Assembly: GCF_900101605.1 (NCBI RefSeq)
Contig: NZ_FMUR01000010.1
Span: 62,001 to 126,000 of the forward strand
DNA from: Butyrivibrio hungatei
Lineage (GTDB): Bacteria > Bacillota > Clostridia > Lachnospirales > Lachnospiraceae
Reading direction: 5' to 3'
DNA length: 64,000 bases
How positions within the stretch are numbered: position 1 is the first letter of the stretch; the number at the start of each line of letters is the position of its first letter. A program made the translations under genes and the position numbers. A model generated the notes under the pieces. It had not been told where the DNA came from and searched no databases. It saw nothing but the letters and a program-made list of their open reading frames with translations. Below are positions 1-8,711 of this stretch, piece by piece.

Positions 1-650
1 TTTATGGATTCGGCCGTCTTGCATACAATACCGAACTTAGTTCTGAAGAGATCGCAAGAGAGTGGGTTGCTCTTACATTTGATATGGACAAGGCGTCTGA
101 GGACAAACTTACAGATATGCTCTTAAAATCCAGAGAAATCTATGAAAAGTATACATCACCTCTTGGAATTGGCTGGATGGTAACTCCTCATGTGCACTAC
201 GGACCAAGTGTTGACGGATATGAATACTCAAGATGGGGCACATATCACAGAGCCGATCACAAGGGAATCGGCGTGGACAGATCGGATAAGGGAACAGGAT
301 ATGCTCAGCAGTACTATGAGCCAAACGCATCAGCGTACAACGATCCCGAGAAATGCCCGGAAGAGCTGCTTCTTTTCTTCCATCACATTCCTTATACATG
401 GAAGCTTAAGAGCGGACAGACACTTATCCAGTACATTTATGATTCTCATTTTGAGGGTGAAGCCGAAGCTGAGCAGCTTGCGGCAGACTGGAATTCATTA
501 AAGGATGTTGTGGATTCTGAGGTGTTTGCAAGAGTTGCGGAGCGTTTTGAACTTCAGGTTGCCAACGCAAAAGAGTGGAGAGATCAGGTTAACTCTTACT
601 TCTTTAGAAAAAGCGACATTGCGGATGAAAAAGGCAGAAAGATATATTGA
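1..650 (+). CDS. aguA: Alpha-glucuronidase GH67, C-terminal part (5' truncated by window)
   Basis: The reading frame is open from base 3 to the TGA at 648-650, so the gene begins before the window. The protein matches the C-terminal part of GH67 alpha-glucuronidases, with the stretch YEYSRWGTYHRADHKGIGVD and then GTGYAQQY. Family knowledge: GH67 enzymes are cytoplasmic and remove (4-O-methyl)glucuronic acid from the non-reducing end of short aldouronic acids made from glucuronoxylan. The next genes encode an LplB/YtcP-type importer, an arrangement known for aldouronate use, which supports the call. A hairpin terminator follows at 660-713. The catalytic carboxylates lie upstream of the window and cannot be checked. 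Confidence 0.93.
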   Translation, partial: YGFGRLAYNTELSSEEIAREWVALTFDMDKASEDKLTDMLLKSREIYEKYTSPLGIGWMVTPHVHYGPSVDGYEYSRWGTYHRADHKGIGVDRSDKGTGYAQQYYEPNASAYNDPEKCPEELLLFFHHIPYTWKLKSGQTLIQYIYDSHFEGEAEAEQLAADWNSLKDVVDSEVFARVAERFELQVANAKEWRDQVNSYFFRKSDIADEKGRKIY

Positions 651-659
651 TATTATAAG

Positions 660-713
660 GCATAACGCGATTTTACTATTTATGCATAAAAGTAGTCGCG
701 TTATGCATTTTTT
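660..713 (+). terminator. Rho-independent terminator after aguA
   Basis: An 11-bp perfect stem (GCATAACGCGA at 660-670 with TCGCGTTATGC at 696-706) is followed by six T at 708-713. It separates aguA from the importer genes, which therefore need their own promoter. Confidence 0.85.
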
Positions 714-829
714 ATGCATAAATATTCGCTTATTGCATTTGAAAAAACAGCAAGTTTTGCAATAAAAACAACAACTATGTCAATTGCAAAAATCCTAGAG
801 AAATAGCGGGGTGTAGTAGTGTTTTTGTC

Positions 830-900
830 GCAAATATCGAGATGAAAAAAGCATTATTTGATAGGAATTAGCACAATATGATAAGTAGAATTATTATACA
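830..900 (+). promoter_or_regulatory. Conserved upstream block, copy A (importer operon)
   Basis: This 71-bp stretch aligns without gaps to 4574-4644 upstream of the GH3 gene, with about 53 of 71 positions identical. The first 39 positions match at 34. An 11-bp variable spacer is followed by identical GATAAGTA and TTATACA words. GATAGGAAT (860) and GATAAGTA (880) start 20 bp apart like a direct-repeat operator, as used by AraC-type regulators. No clear -35/-10 pair with normal spacing is visible, which suits an activator-dependent promoter. The regulator is not identified. Confidence 0.6.
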
Positions 901-936
901 AGTTGTGCAATTTTTTTATTAATTAGGGAGAGTTTT

Positions 937-1884
937 ATGAACAAAATTAAAAGTGACGCGCCGGAGAGTCGTAATCCGGTCAGTATCTATTTTAAGCGTT
1001 ATTGGCAGTTGTATCTGTTACTGGCGCTTCCTATGCTGTACTTGCTTATCTTCAAGTATATTCCTATGGTATATATTCAGATCGCATTTAAAAAGTACAG
1101 TATCGTTGAGAGTATCTGGAAGCAGAAACTTGCAGGAAATCATGGATTCCAGTATTTCATCCAGGCATTTTCCGATAGTGATTTCCGCAGAGCGCTTAGG
1201 AATACTTTGGTATTGAATCTTCTCGATCTTGCAATCGGATTCCCGATTCCGATCATCTTTGCACTTCTTCTTAATGAATTGTGCTTTAAGAGATTCAAGA
1301 AAGTAGTTCAGACTATTGCGTACATGCCTCACTTTCTTTCATGGGTTATTATCTATGGATTGGCGCTTCAGTTGTTCACGCCTTCAACAGGTCTTGTAAA
1401 TATGGTCATCAATAATCTCGGAGGAGAGTCGGTTCCTTTCCTTAACGATCCGGGACATTGGATCTGGACATATATATTCCTGGGCGCATGGCAGAGCTTT
1501 GGTTGGAATTCAATCGTTTATCTCGCAGCCATTGCAGGTATCAACAACGAGCTTTACGAGGCTGCATCTGTAGACGGTGCCGGCAGACTCAGCAAGATCT
1601 GGCATATCACTTTGCCCGGAATCAGATCAACTATCGTTTTGCTTCTTATCATGCAGATCGGTAACATTCTTGGCGGAACATTTGACAGACCTTTCGCACT
1701 CAGAAATAACCTCGTTATTTCATGGGCAGAGGTTCTTCCTACATATATTTATTCACATGGTATCAAGGGATTGCAGTTCTCTCTTACCACTGCGGTTGGA
1801 TTCTTCCAGTCTGTTGTGGGAGTAATTTTCCTGCTTCTGGCTAATACAATTTCCAGAAAGCTTGGAGAACGTGGTATTTGGTAA
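937..1884 (+). CDS. ABC transporter permease, LplB-type (probable aldouronate importer)
   Basis: A 315-residue inner-membrane protein with about six hydrophobic segments and the binding-protein-dependent permease loop EAASVDGAGRLSKIWHITLP, which contacts the ATPase. It belongs to the carbohydrate uptake (CUT1) LplB family. The start is fixed by AGGGAGAG about 9 bases before the ATG. The second permease follows 17 bases later and the binding protein after that, so the three genes are probably one operon. Adjacency to GH67 aguA suggests aldouronic acids or xylo-oligosaccharides as substrate (inference). No ATP-binding subunit is encoded nearby, so a shared MsmX-like ATPase elsewhere is likely. 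Confidence 0.88.
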   Translation: MNKIKSDAPESRNPVSIYFKRYWQLYLLLALPMLYLLIFKYIPMVYIQIAFKKYSIVESIWKQKLAGNHGFQYFIQAFSDSDFRRALRNTLVLNLLDLAIGFPIPIIFALLLNELCFKRFKKVVQTIAYMPHFLSWVIIYGLALQLFTPSTGLVNMVINNLGGESVPFLNDPGHWIWTYIFLGAWQSFGWNSIVYLAAIAGINNELYEAASVDGAGRLSKIWHITLPGIRSTIVLLLIMQIGNILGGTFDRPFALRNNLVISWAEVLPTYIYSHGIKGLQFSLTTAVGFFQSVVGVIFLLLANTISRKLGERGIW

Positions 1885-1901
1885 AAGAGAGGAGAAAGTA
1901 A

Positions 1902-2777
1902 ATGCATAAGCCTAAGCATTATATAAGCGATTATGTCATCGCTGCAATTTGTGTAGTAATAAGTTTGATATGTATCATACCGATGATCAATCTGCTTGCA
2001 AGATCACTCAGTTCAACTGATGCTCTTATCAAGCATGAAGTATATCTTTTTCCTGTTGATATCAATATCGGTGCTTATCAGATGGTACTTACAGATCCAA
2101 AGTATATCAAAGCATTCATTTGGACTGTAATTCTTACAATTATTTGTACTGTAGTTTCACTGGTTATGACGGCAGCGTGCGCATATCCTTTGATCTACTC
2201 CGAGCTTAAGGGACGTAGCGTGATCAATATCTTTATCACGATCACAATGTTCTTTAACGCAGGAACTATCCCGAACTACCTCCTTATGCAGAGTTTGGGA
2301 CTTTTGAACAAACCCCTGGTACTTATTCTTCCGGGATGTTTGTCAGTTTATAACATGATCATTATGAGAAGTTTCTTCTATGGAATACCTGAAAGCTTAC
2401 GTGAGTCTGCACAGATTGACGGTGCATCATTCTTCAAGATACTTTCAAGTATTTATATTCCGCTTTCAAAGCCCGTTATAGCAACACTTGCTCTTTTCTA
2501 TGCGGTAGGTCGTTGGAACGGATATTCGGATGCTCTTATGTATTTGAGCGGCCCCGGCGGAAGCAAATGGTATCCTTTGCAGCTTCTTTTGTACAACATT
2601 CTTAATAATGTAAACAGCGTTGAAGTTGCTACTCAGGAAGGATTCTCTTCACCAGGTCTTTCAGAAGCTCTGAAAGCGGCTATTGTTATGTTCTCAACGG
2701 TTCCAATACTGTGTGTGTACCCAAGACTTCAGAAGTACTTTATGTCCGGAGTCATGGTCGGCGCAGTAAAAGAATAA
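1902..2777 (+). CDS. ABC transporter permease, YtcP/AraQ-type (probable aldouronate importer)
   Basis: A 291-residue polytopic permease, the second half of the CUT1 pore. It begins with a hydrophobic segment near residues 11-31 and carries the ATPase-contact loop ESLRESAQIDGASFFKILSS. It ends in FMSGVMVGAVKE, typical of the YtcP group in LplABC-like systems. GAGGAGAAAG precedes the ATG. It follows the LplB-type permease by 17 bases and precedes the lipoprotein binding protein by 28 bases. Substrate assignment rests on the neighbouring aguA and GH3 genes. Confidence 0.88.
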   Translation: MHKPKHYISDYVIAAICVVISLICIIPMINLLARSLSSTDALIKHEVYLFPVDINIGAYQMVLTDPKYIKAFIWTVILTIICTVVSLVMTAACAYPLIYSELKGRSVINIFITITMFFNAGTIPNYLLMQSLGLLNKPLVLILPGCLSVYNMIIMRSFFYGIPESLRESAQIDGASFFKILSSIYIPLSKPVIATLALFYAVGRWNGYSDALMYLSGPGGSKWYPLQLLLYNILNNVNSVEVATQEGFSSPGLSEALKAAIVMFSTVPILCVYPRLQKYFMSGVMVGAVKE

Positions 2778-2805
2778 ACTCATACACAATATAAGGAGGG
2801 TTAGT

Positions 2806-4473
2806 ATGAAAAAGAGAGTGGTATCACTTATGCTTGCTGCTATGATGATGGTAGTGGCAGTAGGCTGCGGCAAGGGCGATAAAGCCGGTAGCGCAGCAAA
2901 CGGAGGCGGTGCGGCAGCAGACGCTTCAGCACTTGGTGAAGACGGAAAGTTTGCAGAGACTCACCACATTACAGTTGAGGTTTATGACCGTGGAAATGAC
3001 GGTGGATCCGATCCTGTAAATAACAAGTACACAGATTATATCAAGAAGGGAATGCTCGATAAGTACAACGTAGAAGTTGAGTTCGTAGCTGTTCCCCGTT
3101 GGACAGAGGTTGAGCAGATCAGTAACCTTCTTGCTGCAAATAATGCACCTGATGTATGCGTTACATATGATATTGCAACAATCGAGACTTACGGAAACAT
3201 GGGTGGTATCGTTGATATGAAGGATGCACTTGAGACAAACAAGGATATCCTTCCTAACCTTTGGAAGCATCTTGGTGAAACAAATATTTACTGGGATCAG
3301 CATCCTGATACAAAGACAATCTGGGATATCGAGGCTGTAAGAGAGAACCAGAACGATGTTAACACATTCATCAGAGAAGACTGGCTCAAGAAACTTGGCC
3401 TTGAAGTTCCTACAACAAAAGAGGAATTCTACAATGTTCTCTGCGCATTCAGAGACAATGCTGACAAGCTCCTCGGAGCAGATGCTTCTAAGTTGATTCC
3501 TTATTCAATCAGCTTTGATGCAGGTTACAGAGCAAAAACTCTTAACTATTCATTTGCAGATCCTAACATGACAGATAAGGAATTCTACATCAACAGCTTT
3601 GATGACAGAGGATTCACAATTCCCGGAATCAAAGAAGGCGTTAAGCTTCTCAATAAGTGGTACAACGAAGGCCTTATCTGGAAGGATTTCGCTCTTTACG
3701 GAGCAGGAGACAAGACAGAGGATGACCTTATCAAGGCAGGTTATGTAGGAGCATTCACACATAACTGGGATTATCCTTTCAGAGACGGTGAGAACTCTAT
3801 CGACGCAAACATCAAGAAGTTTGGCGGCGAAGATGCTAAGTTCATCGCTATCGATCCTTTCGAGGATAAGAACGGAACACATACAAAGTGGATCTCAGGT
3901 CCTGTTGACCGTAAGATCTTCTTCCCTTCAACAAACGATGATATCCTTGCATCACTTCTTTACCTTGATTGGATCAGCACACCTGAGAATATCGAGTATC
4001 TCCAGATCGGTGATGAAGGTGTTACACATGAAGTAGGCGAAGGTGGCGAGATCTCAATCATTGCAGCTACAGGAAATGACATTCAGAACTCAGGAATGAA
4101 CATTGACTACACAATTACAACAAACGGACTTAAGCTTGTAGATCCTGCACTTACAGAGAAGTCACTTGCATACAGCTATGCAGGAATCGATCCTCAGCTT
4201 GTAGCAGATGCTGATAAGATCGCAAAGACAGACAACCGTGCAGCAAAGTCATATCACATCGGTGCTATCGATGCAGAGACAGGAATGGGCGATCCTCTTA
4301 ACCAGAAGAGAGACCAGATCCTCGATCAGTCAATCGTTGCTCCCGTAGCAGATTTTGACAAGATTTTCGATCAGGGAATGCAGGAATATCTTGCAGCAGG
4401 CGGACAGGCTATCATTGATGAAAGAAAAGCTAAATGGGAGTCAATCCACGGCGACAAGGAAAACCTTGACTGA
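2806..4473 (+). CDS. Extracellular solute-binding lipoprotein of the xylan-oligosaccharide importer
   Basis: A 555-residue protein with a lipoprotein signal peptide: Lys/Arg start, hydrophobic core LMLAAMMMVVA, and lipobox VAVGC with the lipidated Cys at about residue 21. A Gly/Ala-rich linker follows, then a large binding domain of the LplA/family-1 type (about 500 residues, the size usual for this subgroup). It should capture oligosaccharide outside the cell and pass it to the two preceding permeases. AAGGAGGG lies 6 bases before the ATG. Codon choice is strongly biased and regular, hinting at high expression. A terminator follows at 4511-4551. Confidence 0.9.
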   Translation: MKKRVVSLMLAAMMMVVAVGCGKGDKAGSAANGGGAAADASALGEDGKFAETHHITVEVYDRGNDGGSDPVNNKYTDYIKKGMLDKYNVEVEFVAVPRWTEVEQISNLLAANNAPDVCVTYDIATIETYGNMGGIVDMKDALETNKDILPNLWKHLGETNIYWDQHPDTKTIWDIEAVRENQNDVNTFIREDWLKKLGLEVPTTKEEFYNVLCAFRDNADKLLGADASKLIPYSISFDAGYRAKTLNYSFADPNMTDKEFYINSFDDRGFTIPGIKEGVKLLNKWYNEGLIWKDFALYGAGDKTEDDLIKAGYVGAFTHNWDYPFRDGENSIDANIKKFGGEDAKFIAIDPFEDKNGTHTKWISGPVDRKIFFPSTNDDILASLLYLDWISTPENIEYLQIGDEGVTHEVGEGGEISIIAATGNDIQNSGMNIDYTITTNGLKLVDPALTEKSLAYSYAGIDPQLVADADKIAKTDNRAAKSYHIGAIDAETGMGDPLNQKRDQILDQSIVAPVADFDKIFDQGMQEYLAAGGQAIIDERKAKWESIHGDKENLD

Positions 4474-4510
4474 TAATTAAAAAAATCAAATAGCAATAAC
4501 TGATAAAATC

Positions 4511-4551
4511 AGAGACAGGATACGTATAACTGCGTAGCCTGTCTCTCTTTT
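4511..4551 (+). terminator. Rho-independent terminator after the importer operon
   Basis: AGAGACAGG (4511-4519) pairs with CCTGTCTCT (4538-4546), followed by a T-rich tail. It closes the importer operon, so the GH3 gene should start from its own promoter downstream. Confidence 0.8.
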
Positions 4552-4573
4552 ACTTTTATGTAAATTGTTTTAA

Positions 4574-4644
4574 GCAAATTTCAAGATAAAAAAAGCACTA
4601 TATGATAGGAATAGTGTATGGAAGATAAGTACAATGTTTATACA
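4574..4644 (+). promoter_or_regulatory. Conserved upstream block, copy B (GH3 gene)
   Basis: Second copy of the block at 830-900, in the same orientation and with the same internal spacing: GCAAAT, an A-run, TGATAGGAAT, 11 variable bases, GATAAGTA, then TTATACA. It ends about 48 bases before the GH3 start codon, against about 36 for copy A. Conservation between two otherwise unrelated intergenic regions points to a common regulator. Confidence 0.6.
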
Positions 4645-4692
4645 TATTATCGGAAAAATATAAATGTGACTAATAATATATGAGGTGAGTGA

Positions 4693-6813
4693 ATGGATAG
4701 AACAGAAGCAAGAAAAAGAGCCAAAGAGCTTGTAGCGAAAATGACCGTTGAAGAGAAAGCAGGCCAGCTTCGTTATGACGCTCCCGCAATCGAAAGACTT
4801 GGAGTTCCTGCTTACAACTGGTGGAATGAGGCGCTTCACGGCGTAGCACGTGCAGGCACGGCAACAATGTTCCCTCAGGCAATCGGACTTGCTGCGGCAT
4901 TTGATGATGAACTCATGGGCTGCATCGGTGAGATAATCGCTATTGAAGGACGTGCCAAGTACAATGAACAGTCTAAGCGCGGTGACAGAGATATCTATAA
5001 GGGACTTACATTCTGGGCTCCCAATGTAAATATCTTCAGAGATCCCAGATGGGGACGCGGACACGAGACATACGGTGAAGATCCCTTCCTTACAAGTTCT
5101 CTTGCTGTTCCTTTCATCAAAGGAATGCAGGGCGACGGAGAGTACATGAAAGTTGCTGCATGTGCCAAGCACTTTGCGGTTCACTCAGGCCCTGAGGCAG
5201 AGAGACATTATTTCAATGCAAAAGCTTCCGCAAAAGATCTCGAAGAGACATATCTTCCCGCATTTGAAGCTTGCGTAAAAGAGGCAGATGTAGAAGCTGT
5301 AATGGGCGCATACAACAGAACAAACGATGAGCCTTGCTGTGCAAATAAGCCTCTTATGGTTGATATCTTAAGAGGTAAATGGGGATTCCAGGGACATTTC
5401 GTTTCCGATTGCTGGGCAGTCAGAGACTTCCATGAGAATCACAAGGTTACGGGAACCCCCGAAGAGTCGGTTAAACTTGCACTTGATCTTGGATGTGACC
5501 TTAACTGCGGATGTACATACCAGAAACTTATGAACGCTTACAGAGCGGGACTTATTGATGAGGAGACGATCACAACTTCTTGCGAGAGACTGTTCACAAC
5601 AAGATTCCTTCTCGGAATGTTTGATAAGACTGAATATGATGAGATTCCTTACACTGTTGTTGAGTGCAAAGAACATCTTGAAGCAGCACACAAGGCAGCA
5701 AAGGAGAGTATTGTACTTCTTAAGAATGATGGAATTCTTCCTCTTGATAAGAGCAAGATCAAAACAATCGGTGTAGTTGGACCTAATGCTGATTCAAGAT
5801 CTTCACTTATCGGAAATTATCACGGTGTATCATCAAGATACATCACTGTTCTTGAAGGAATTCAGGACAAAGTCGGAGATGACGTGAGAGTTCTTTACTC
5901 AGAGGGTAGCCACCTTTGGCAGGCAAATGCCAGCGCACTTTCAGATCCCAACGGATCGGACAGAATTGCTGAGGCTCAGGCAGTTGCTGATTATTCAGAT
6001 GTAGTAGTTGTTGTAGTAGGTCTTGATGAGACACTTGAGGGCGAAGAGGGTGATACAGGTAACCAGTTCGCTTCGGGAGATAAGCTCAATCTTAATCTTC
6101 CCATGCCTCAGAGACAGCTTATCAGCTCAGTACTTGAGTGTGGTAAGCCCACTATTGTAATAAATATGTCAGGTAGTGCAATTAACCTTAAGAGAGCAGA
6201 TGATGATGCCAACGCCGTTATTCAGGCATGGTATCCCGGAGCTCTCGGAGGAAAAGACGTTGCTGATATTCTCTTTGGTGATGTTTCTCCTTCAGGAAAA
6301 CTTCCTGTTACATTCTATTATTCTTCAGAAGAGCTTCCCGATTTCAGGGACTACTCAATGAAGAACAGAACATACAGATATTTTGAGGGAACACCTCTTT
6401 ATCCTTTCGGATATGGTCTTACATATGGCGACTGCGTTGTTACAGACATGAATGTAGACGTTAAGAAGGCCGCTAACGGTGAACTTGAAGGTGCTGAGGT
6501 TACGGTTACCGTTTCTAACAGCGGCAAAGCAGCAACAGACGATGTTGTACAGCTTTACATTAAGGATAAGGAATTTGAGCTTGCAATTCCCAATGCTTGT
6601 CTTTGCGGATACAAGAGAGTTCATGTAGAAGCAGGCAGCGAGCAGAAAGTAACAATTTCTGTTAATGCAAAGGCATTTACATCAGTTGATAACGACGGAA
6701 ACAGAAAGATCTTCTCTAAGAAGTTTGATCTTTTTGCAGGAACAATGCAGCCTGACAGCCGTTCGGAAGAACTTACGGGACATAAGTGCATTTCGAAAGA
6801 GATCGCACTCTGA
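4693..6813 (+). CDS. Glycoside hydrolase family 3, probable beta-xylosidase/beta-glucosidase
   Basis: A 706-residue GH3 enzyme without signal peptide, so probably cytoplasmic. The N-terminal barrel has PAYNWWNEALHGVARAG and FPQAIGLAA, as in the xylosidase branch. The catalytic nucleophile is Asp239 in FVSDCWA. The second alpha/beta domain starts near residue 340 (SIVLLKNDGILPL), and a fibronectin-III-like C-terminal domain contains DVVQLYIKD. It should release xylose (or glucose) from imported oligosaccharides. GAGGTGAG lies before the ATG. The shared upstream block ties its expression to the importer. Exact specificity (xylosidase, glucosidase or arabinofuranosidase) cannot be read from sequence. 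Confidence 0.9.
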   Translation: MDRTEARKRAKELVAKMTVEEKAGQLRYDAPAIERLGVPAYNWWNEALHGVARAGTATMFPQAIGLAAAFDDELMGCIGEIIAIEGRAKYNEQSKRGDRDIYKGLTFWAPNVNIFRDPRWGRGHETYGEDPFLTSSLAVPFIKGMQGDGEYMKVAACAKHFAVHSGPEAERHYFNAKASAKDLEETYLPAFEACVKEADVEAVMGAYNRTNDEPCCANKPLMVDILRGKWGFQGHFVSDCWAVRDFHENHKVTGTPEESVKLALDLGCDLNCGCTYQKLMNAYRAGLIDEETITTSCERLFTTRFLLGMFDKTEYDEIPYTVVECKEHLEAAHKAAKESIVLLKNDGILPLDKSKIKTIGVVGPNADSRSSLIGNYHGVSSRYITVLEGIQDKVGDDVRVLYSEGSHLWQANASALSDPNGSDRIAEAQAVADYSDVVVVVVGLDETLEGEEGDTGNQFASGDKLNLNLPMPQRQLISSVLECGKPTIVINMSGSAINLKRADDDANAVIQAWYPGALGGKDVADILFGDVSPSGKLPVTFYYSSEELPDFRDYSMKNRTYRYFEGTPLYPFGYGLTYGDCVVTDMNVDVKKAANGELEGAEVTVTVSNSGKAATDDVVQLYIKDKEFELAIPNACLCGYKRVHVEAGSEQKVTISVNAKAFTSVDNDGNRKIFSKKFDLFAGTMQPDSRSEELTGHKCISKEIAL

Positions 6814-6852
6814 TTCATAAATTGTTTATTATACTAATAGCCCGTAAAAGTG

Positions 6853-6858
6853 TATAAT
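6853..6858 (+). promoter_or_regulatory. Possible -10 box for the isomerase-family gene
   Basis: A perfect TATAAT lies about 120 bases before the start at 6981. No good -35 is found at 16-18 bases. The leader contains GAACCG and CGGTTC as distant inverted arms. Weak evidence beyond the -10. Confidence 0.35.
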
Positions 6859-6980
6859 GAAATGGCAGTTCTTTATGGGAACCGACTCGTTAATAAAAAA
6901 CGGCAAATTTTTATGAGCGGTTCACCTTGAAATAAAGAAAATGAAGGTATAGCGCTTAAGCGCAAAGAAAGGGGATTTCT

Positions 6981-8459
6981 ATGATTAACATACCAGAGGT
7001 AAAAATCGGACTGGTTGCAGTCAGCCGTGACTGTTTCCCTGCATCTCTTGCAGTGAACAGAAGAAAAGCCGTAATGGAGGCTTACAAAAAGAACTTTAAC
7101 GATAAGGACGTTTATGAGTGTCCTATCTGTATCATCGAGAGCGAAATCGATATGGTAAATGCTCTGGAGGATATCAAGAAGGCAGGATGTAACGCACTTT
7201 GCGTATATCTTGGAAACTTCGGACCTGAAATTTCAGAGACACTTCTTGCTAAGCACTTTGATGGACCTATCATGTTCTGTGCAGCAGCAGAGGAGTCACA
7301 GAATGATCTTATCGACGGAAGAGGAGATGCTTACTGCGGAATGCTTAACGCAAGCTACAACCTCCACCTTCGTAATGTAAAAGCATATATTCCTGAGTAT
7401 CCTGTTGGAACAGCAGAAGGATGCGCTAAGATGATCAACGAGTTCGTGCCTATCGCAAGAGCAATCGCAGGACTTCGTGATCTCAAGATCATCAGCTTTG
7501 GTCCCAGACCTATGAACTTCCTTGCTTGTAACGCACCTATTCAGCAGATCTACAACCTTGGTGCAGAGATTGAAGAGAACTCAGAGCTTGACCTCTTCGA
7601 GAGCTTCAACAAGCACGCAGGCGACAAGAGAATTCCTGATGTTGTTAAGGATATGGAGAAGGATCTTGGCGCAGGTAACAAGAAGCCTGAAATCCTTGAG
7701 AAGCTTGCTCAGTATGAGCTTACACTTCTTGACTGGGTTGAGGAGCACAGAGGCTACAAGAAGTATGTAGCTATCGCCGGAAAGTGCTGGCCTGCATTCC
7801 AGACTCAGTTTGGTTTCGTTCCTTGCTACGTAAACTCAAGACTTACAGGACGCGGAATTCCTGTATCTTGTGAGGTAGATATCTACGGAGCAATCAGTGA
7901 GTTCATCGGAACTTGCGTAAGTAACGATTCAGTTACTCTTCTTGATATCAACAACTCAGTTCCTGAGGATATGTACAATGAGAGCATCAAGGGCAAGTTC
8001 GATTACAAGCACACAGATACTTTCATGGGATTCCATTGCGGAAATACATGCACAGGCAAGCTTTCAAGCTGCGAGATGAAGTTCCAGAGAATTATGGCTA
8101 GAAACCTTCCTGAAGAAGTTACACAGGGAACTCTTGAAGGTGACATCATGCCCGGAAATATCACATTCTTCAGACTTCAGAGCACATCAGACAACCACCT
8201 TCGCACATATGTTGCTGAGGGAGAAGTTCTTCCTGTTGCAACAAGATCATTCGGTGGAATCGGTGTATTCGCTATTCCTGAGATGGGCAGATTCTACAGA
8301 CACGTACTTATCGAGGGCAACTTCCCTCACCACGGTGCTGTAGCATTCGGTCACTTCGGAAAGGCTCTCTATGAGGTATTTAAGTACATTGGAGCAGAGA
8401 CAATCGGCTACAACCAGCCTGCATCTCTTCCTTATCCTACAGAGAATCCTTTCGCTTAA
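6981..8459 (+). CDS. L-fucose/L-arabinose isomerase family protein
   Basis: A 492-residue cytoplasmic protein of the metal-dependent fucose/arabinose isomerase superfamily. The metal-binding Glu is probably in PVSCEVDIYGAI and a conserved His in FHCGNTC. These enzymes convert an aldose to a ketose. The length is normal for the family and AAGGGGATTTCT precedes the ATG. It lies after GH3 and before xylA, so a pentose or side-chain sugar from xylan such as L-arabinose is possible, but the true substrate is unknown. Codon bias is as strong as for the importer genes. A 14-bp-stem terminator follows at 8505-8547. Confidence 0.8.
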   Translation: MINIPEVKIGLVAVSRDCFPASLAVNRRKAVMEAYKKNFNDKDVYECPICIIESEIDMVNALEDIKKAGCNALCVYLGNFGPEISETLLAKHFDGPIMFCAAAEESQNDLIDGRGDAYCGMLNASYNLHLRNVKAYIPEYPVGTAEGCAKMINEFVPIARAIAGLRDLKIISFGPRPMNFLACNAPIQQIYNLGAEIEENSELDLFESFNKHAGDKRIPDVVKDMEKDLGAGNKKPEILEKLAQYELTLLDWVEEHRGYKKYVAIAGKCWPAFQTQFGFVPCYVNSRLTGRGIPVSCEVDIYGAISEFIGTCVSNDSVTLLDINNSVPEDMYNESIKGKFDYKHTDTFMGFHCGNTCTGKLSSCEMKFQRIMARNLPEEVTQGTLEGDIMPGNITFFRLQSTSDNHLRTYVAEGEVLPVATRSFGGIGVFAIPEMGRFYRHVLIEGNFPHHGAVAFGHFGKALYEVFKYIGAETIGYNQPASLPYPTENPFA

Positions 8460-8504
8460 TCTGCAGAGATTGAATAAGGCGCTCGCGTAAGCGGGTGTAT
8501 AAAT

Positions 8505-8547
8505 AGAAGCCTTAGCTCTTTAATCGGAGCTAAGGCTTCTTATTTTT
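8505..8547 (+). terminator. Strong terminator after the isomerase-family gene
   Basis: A 14-bp perfect stem (AGAAGCCTTAGCTC 8505-8518 with its complement 8527-8540) is followed by TATTTTT. Before the IS66 insertion only a few dozen bases separated it from the end of convergent xylA, so it may once have served both genes. Confidence 0.88.
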
Positions 8548-8637
8548 GGTTATTTGCTATTCGTAAGCGCAAAATATTTCGACGGATATAAAACCATCTG
8601 TTAATCCTTCATAATGAATCTGAACTATAAACTACAT

Positions 8638-8695
8638 TTTGGTGTCACTTAAGTAGTCTATGTATTAAGACTAATAGACAACACTTTGGTGTCAC
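8638..8695 (+). repeat. 11-bp direct repeats upstream of IS66 tnpA
   Basis: TTTGGTGTCAC occurs at 8638-8648 and 8685-8695. Between them GTCTAT and ATAGAC form an inverted pair. The second copy ends 17 bases before the tnpA start. They may bind a transposition protein or control the tnp promoter. Confidence 0.55.
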
Positions 8696-8711
8696 ATCCC
8701 GGAGGTTTATT

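Noticed and set aside
4570-5184. Minus-strand frame of about 200 residues over the GH3 start
   Set aside because: It is antisense to a clear GH3 domain, rich in Cys and Ser as expected of an antisense shadow, and lacks a ribosome site.
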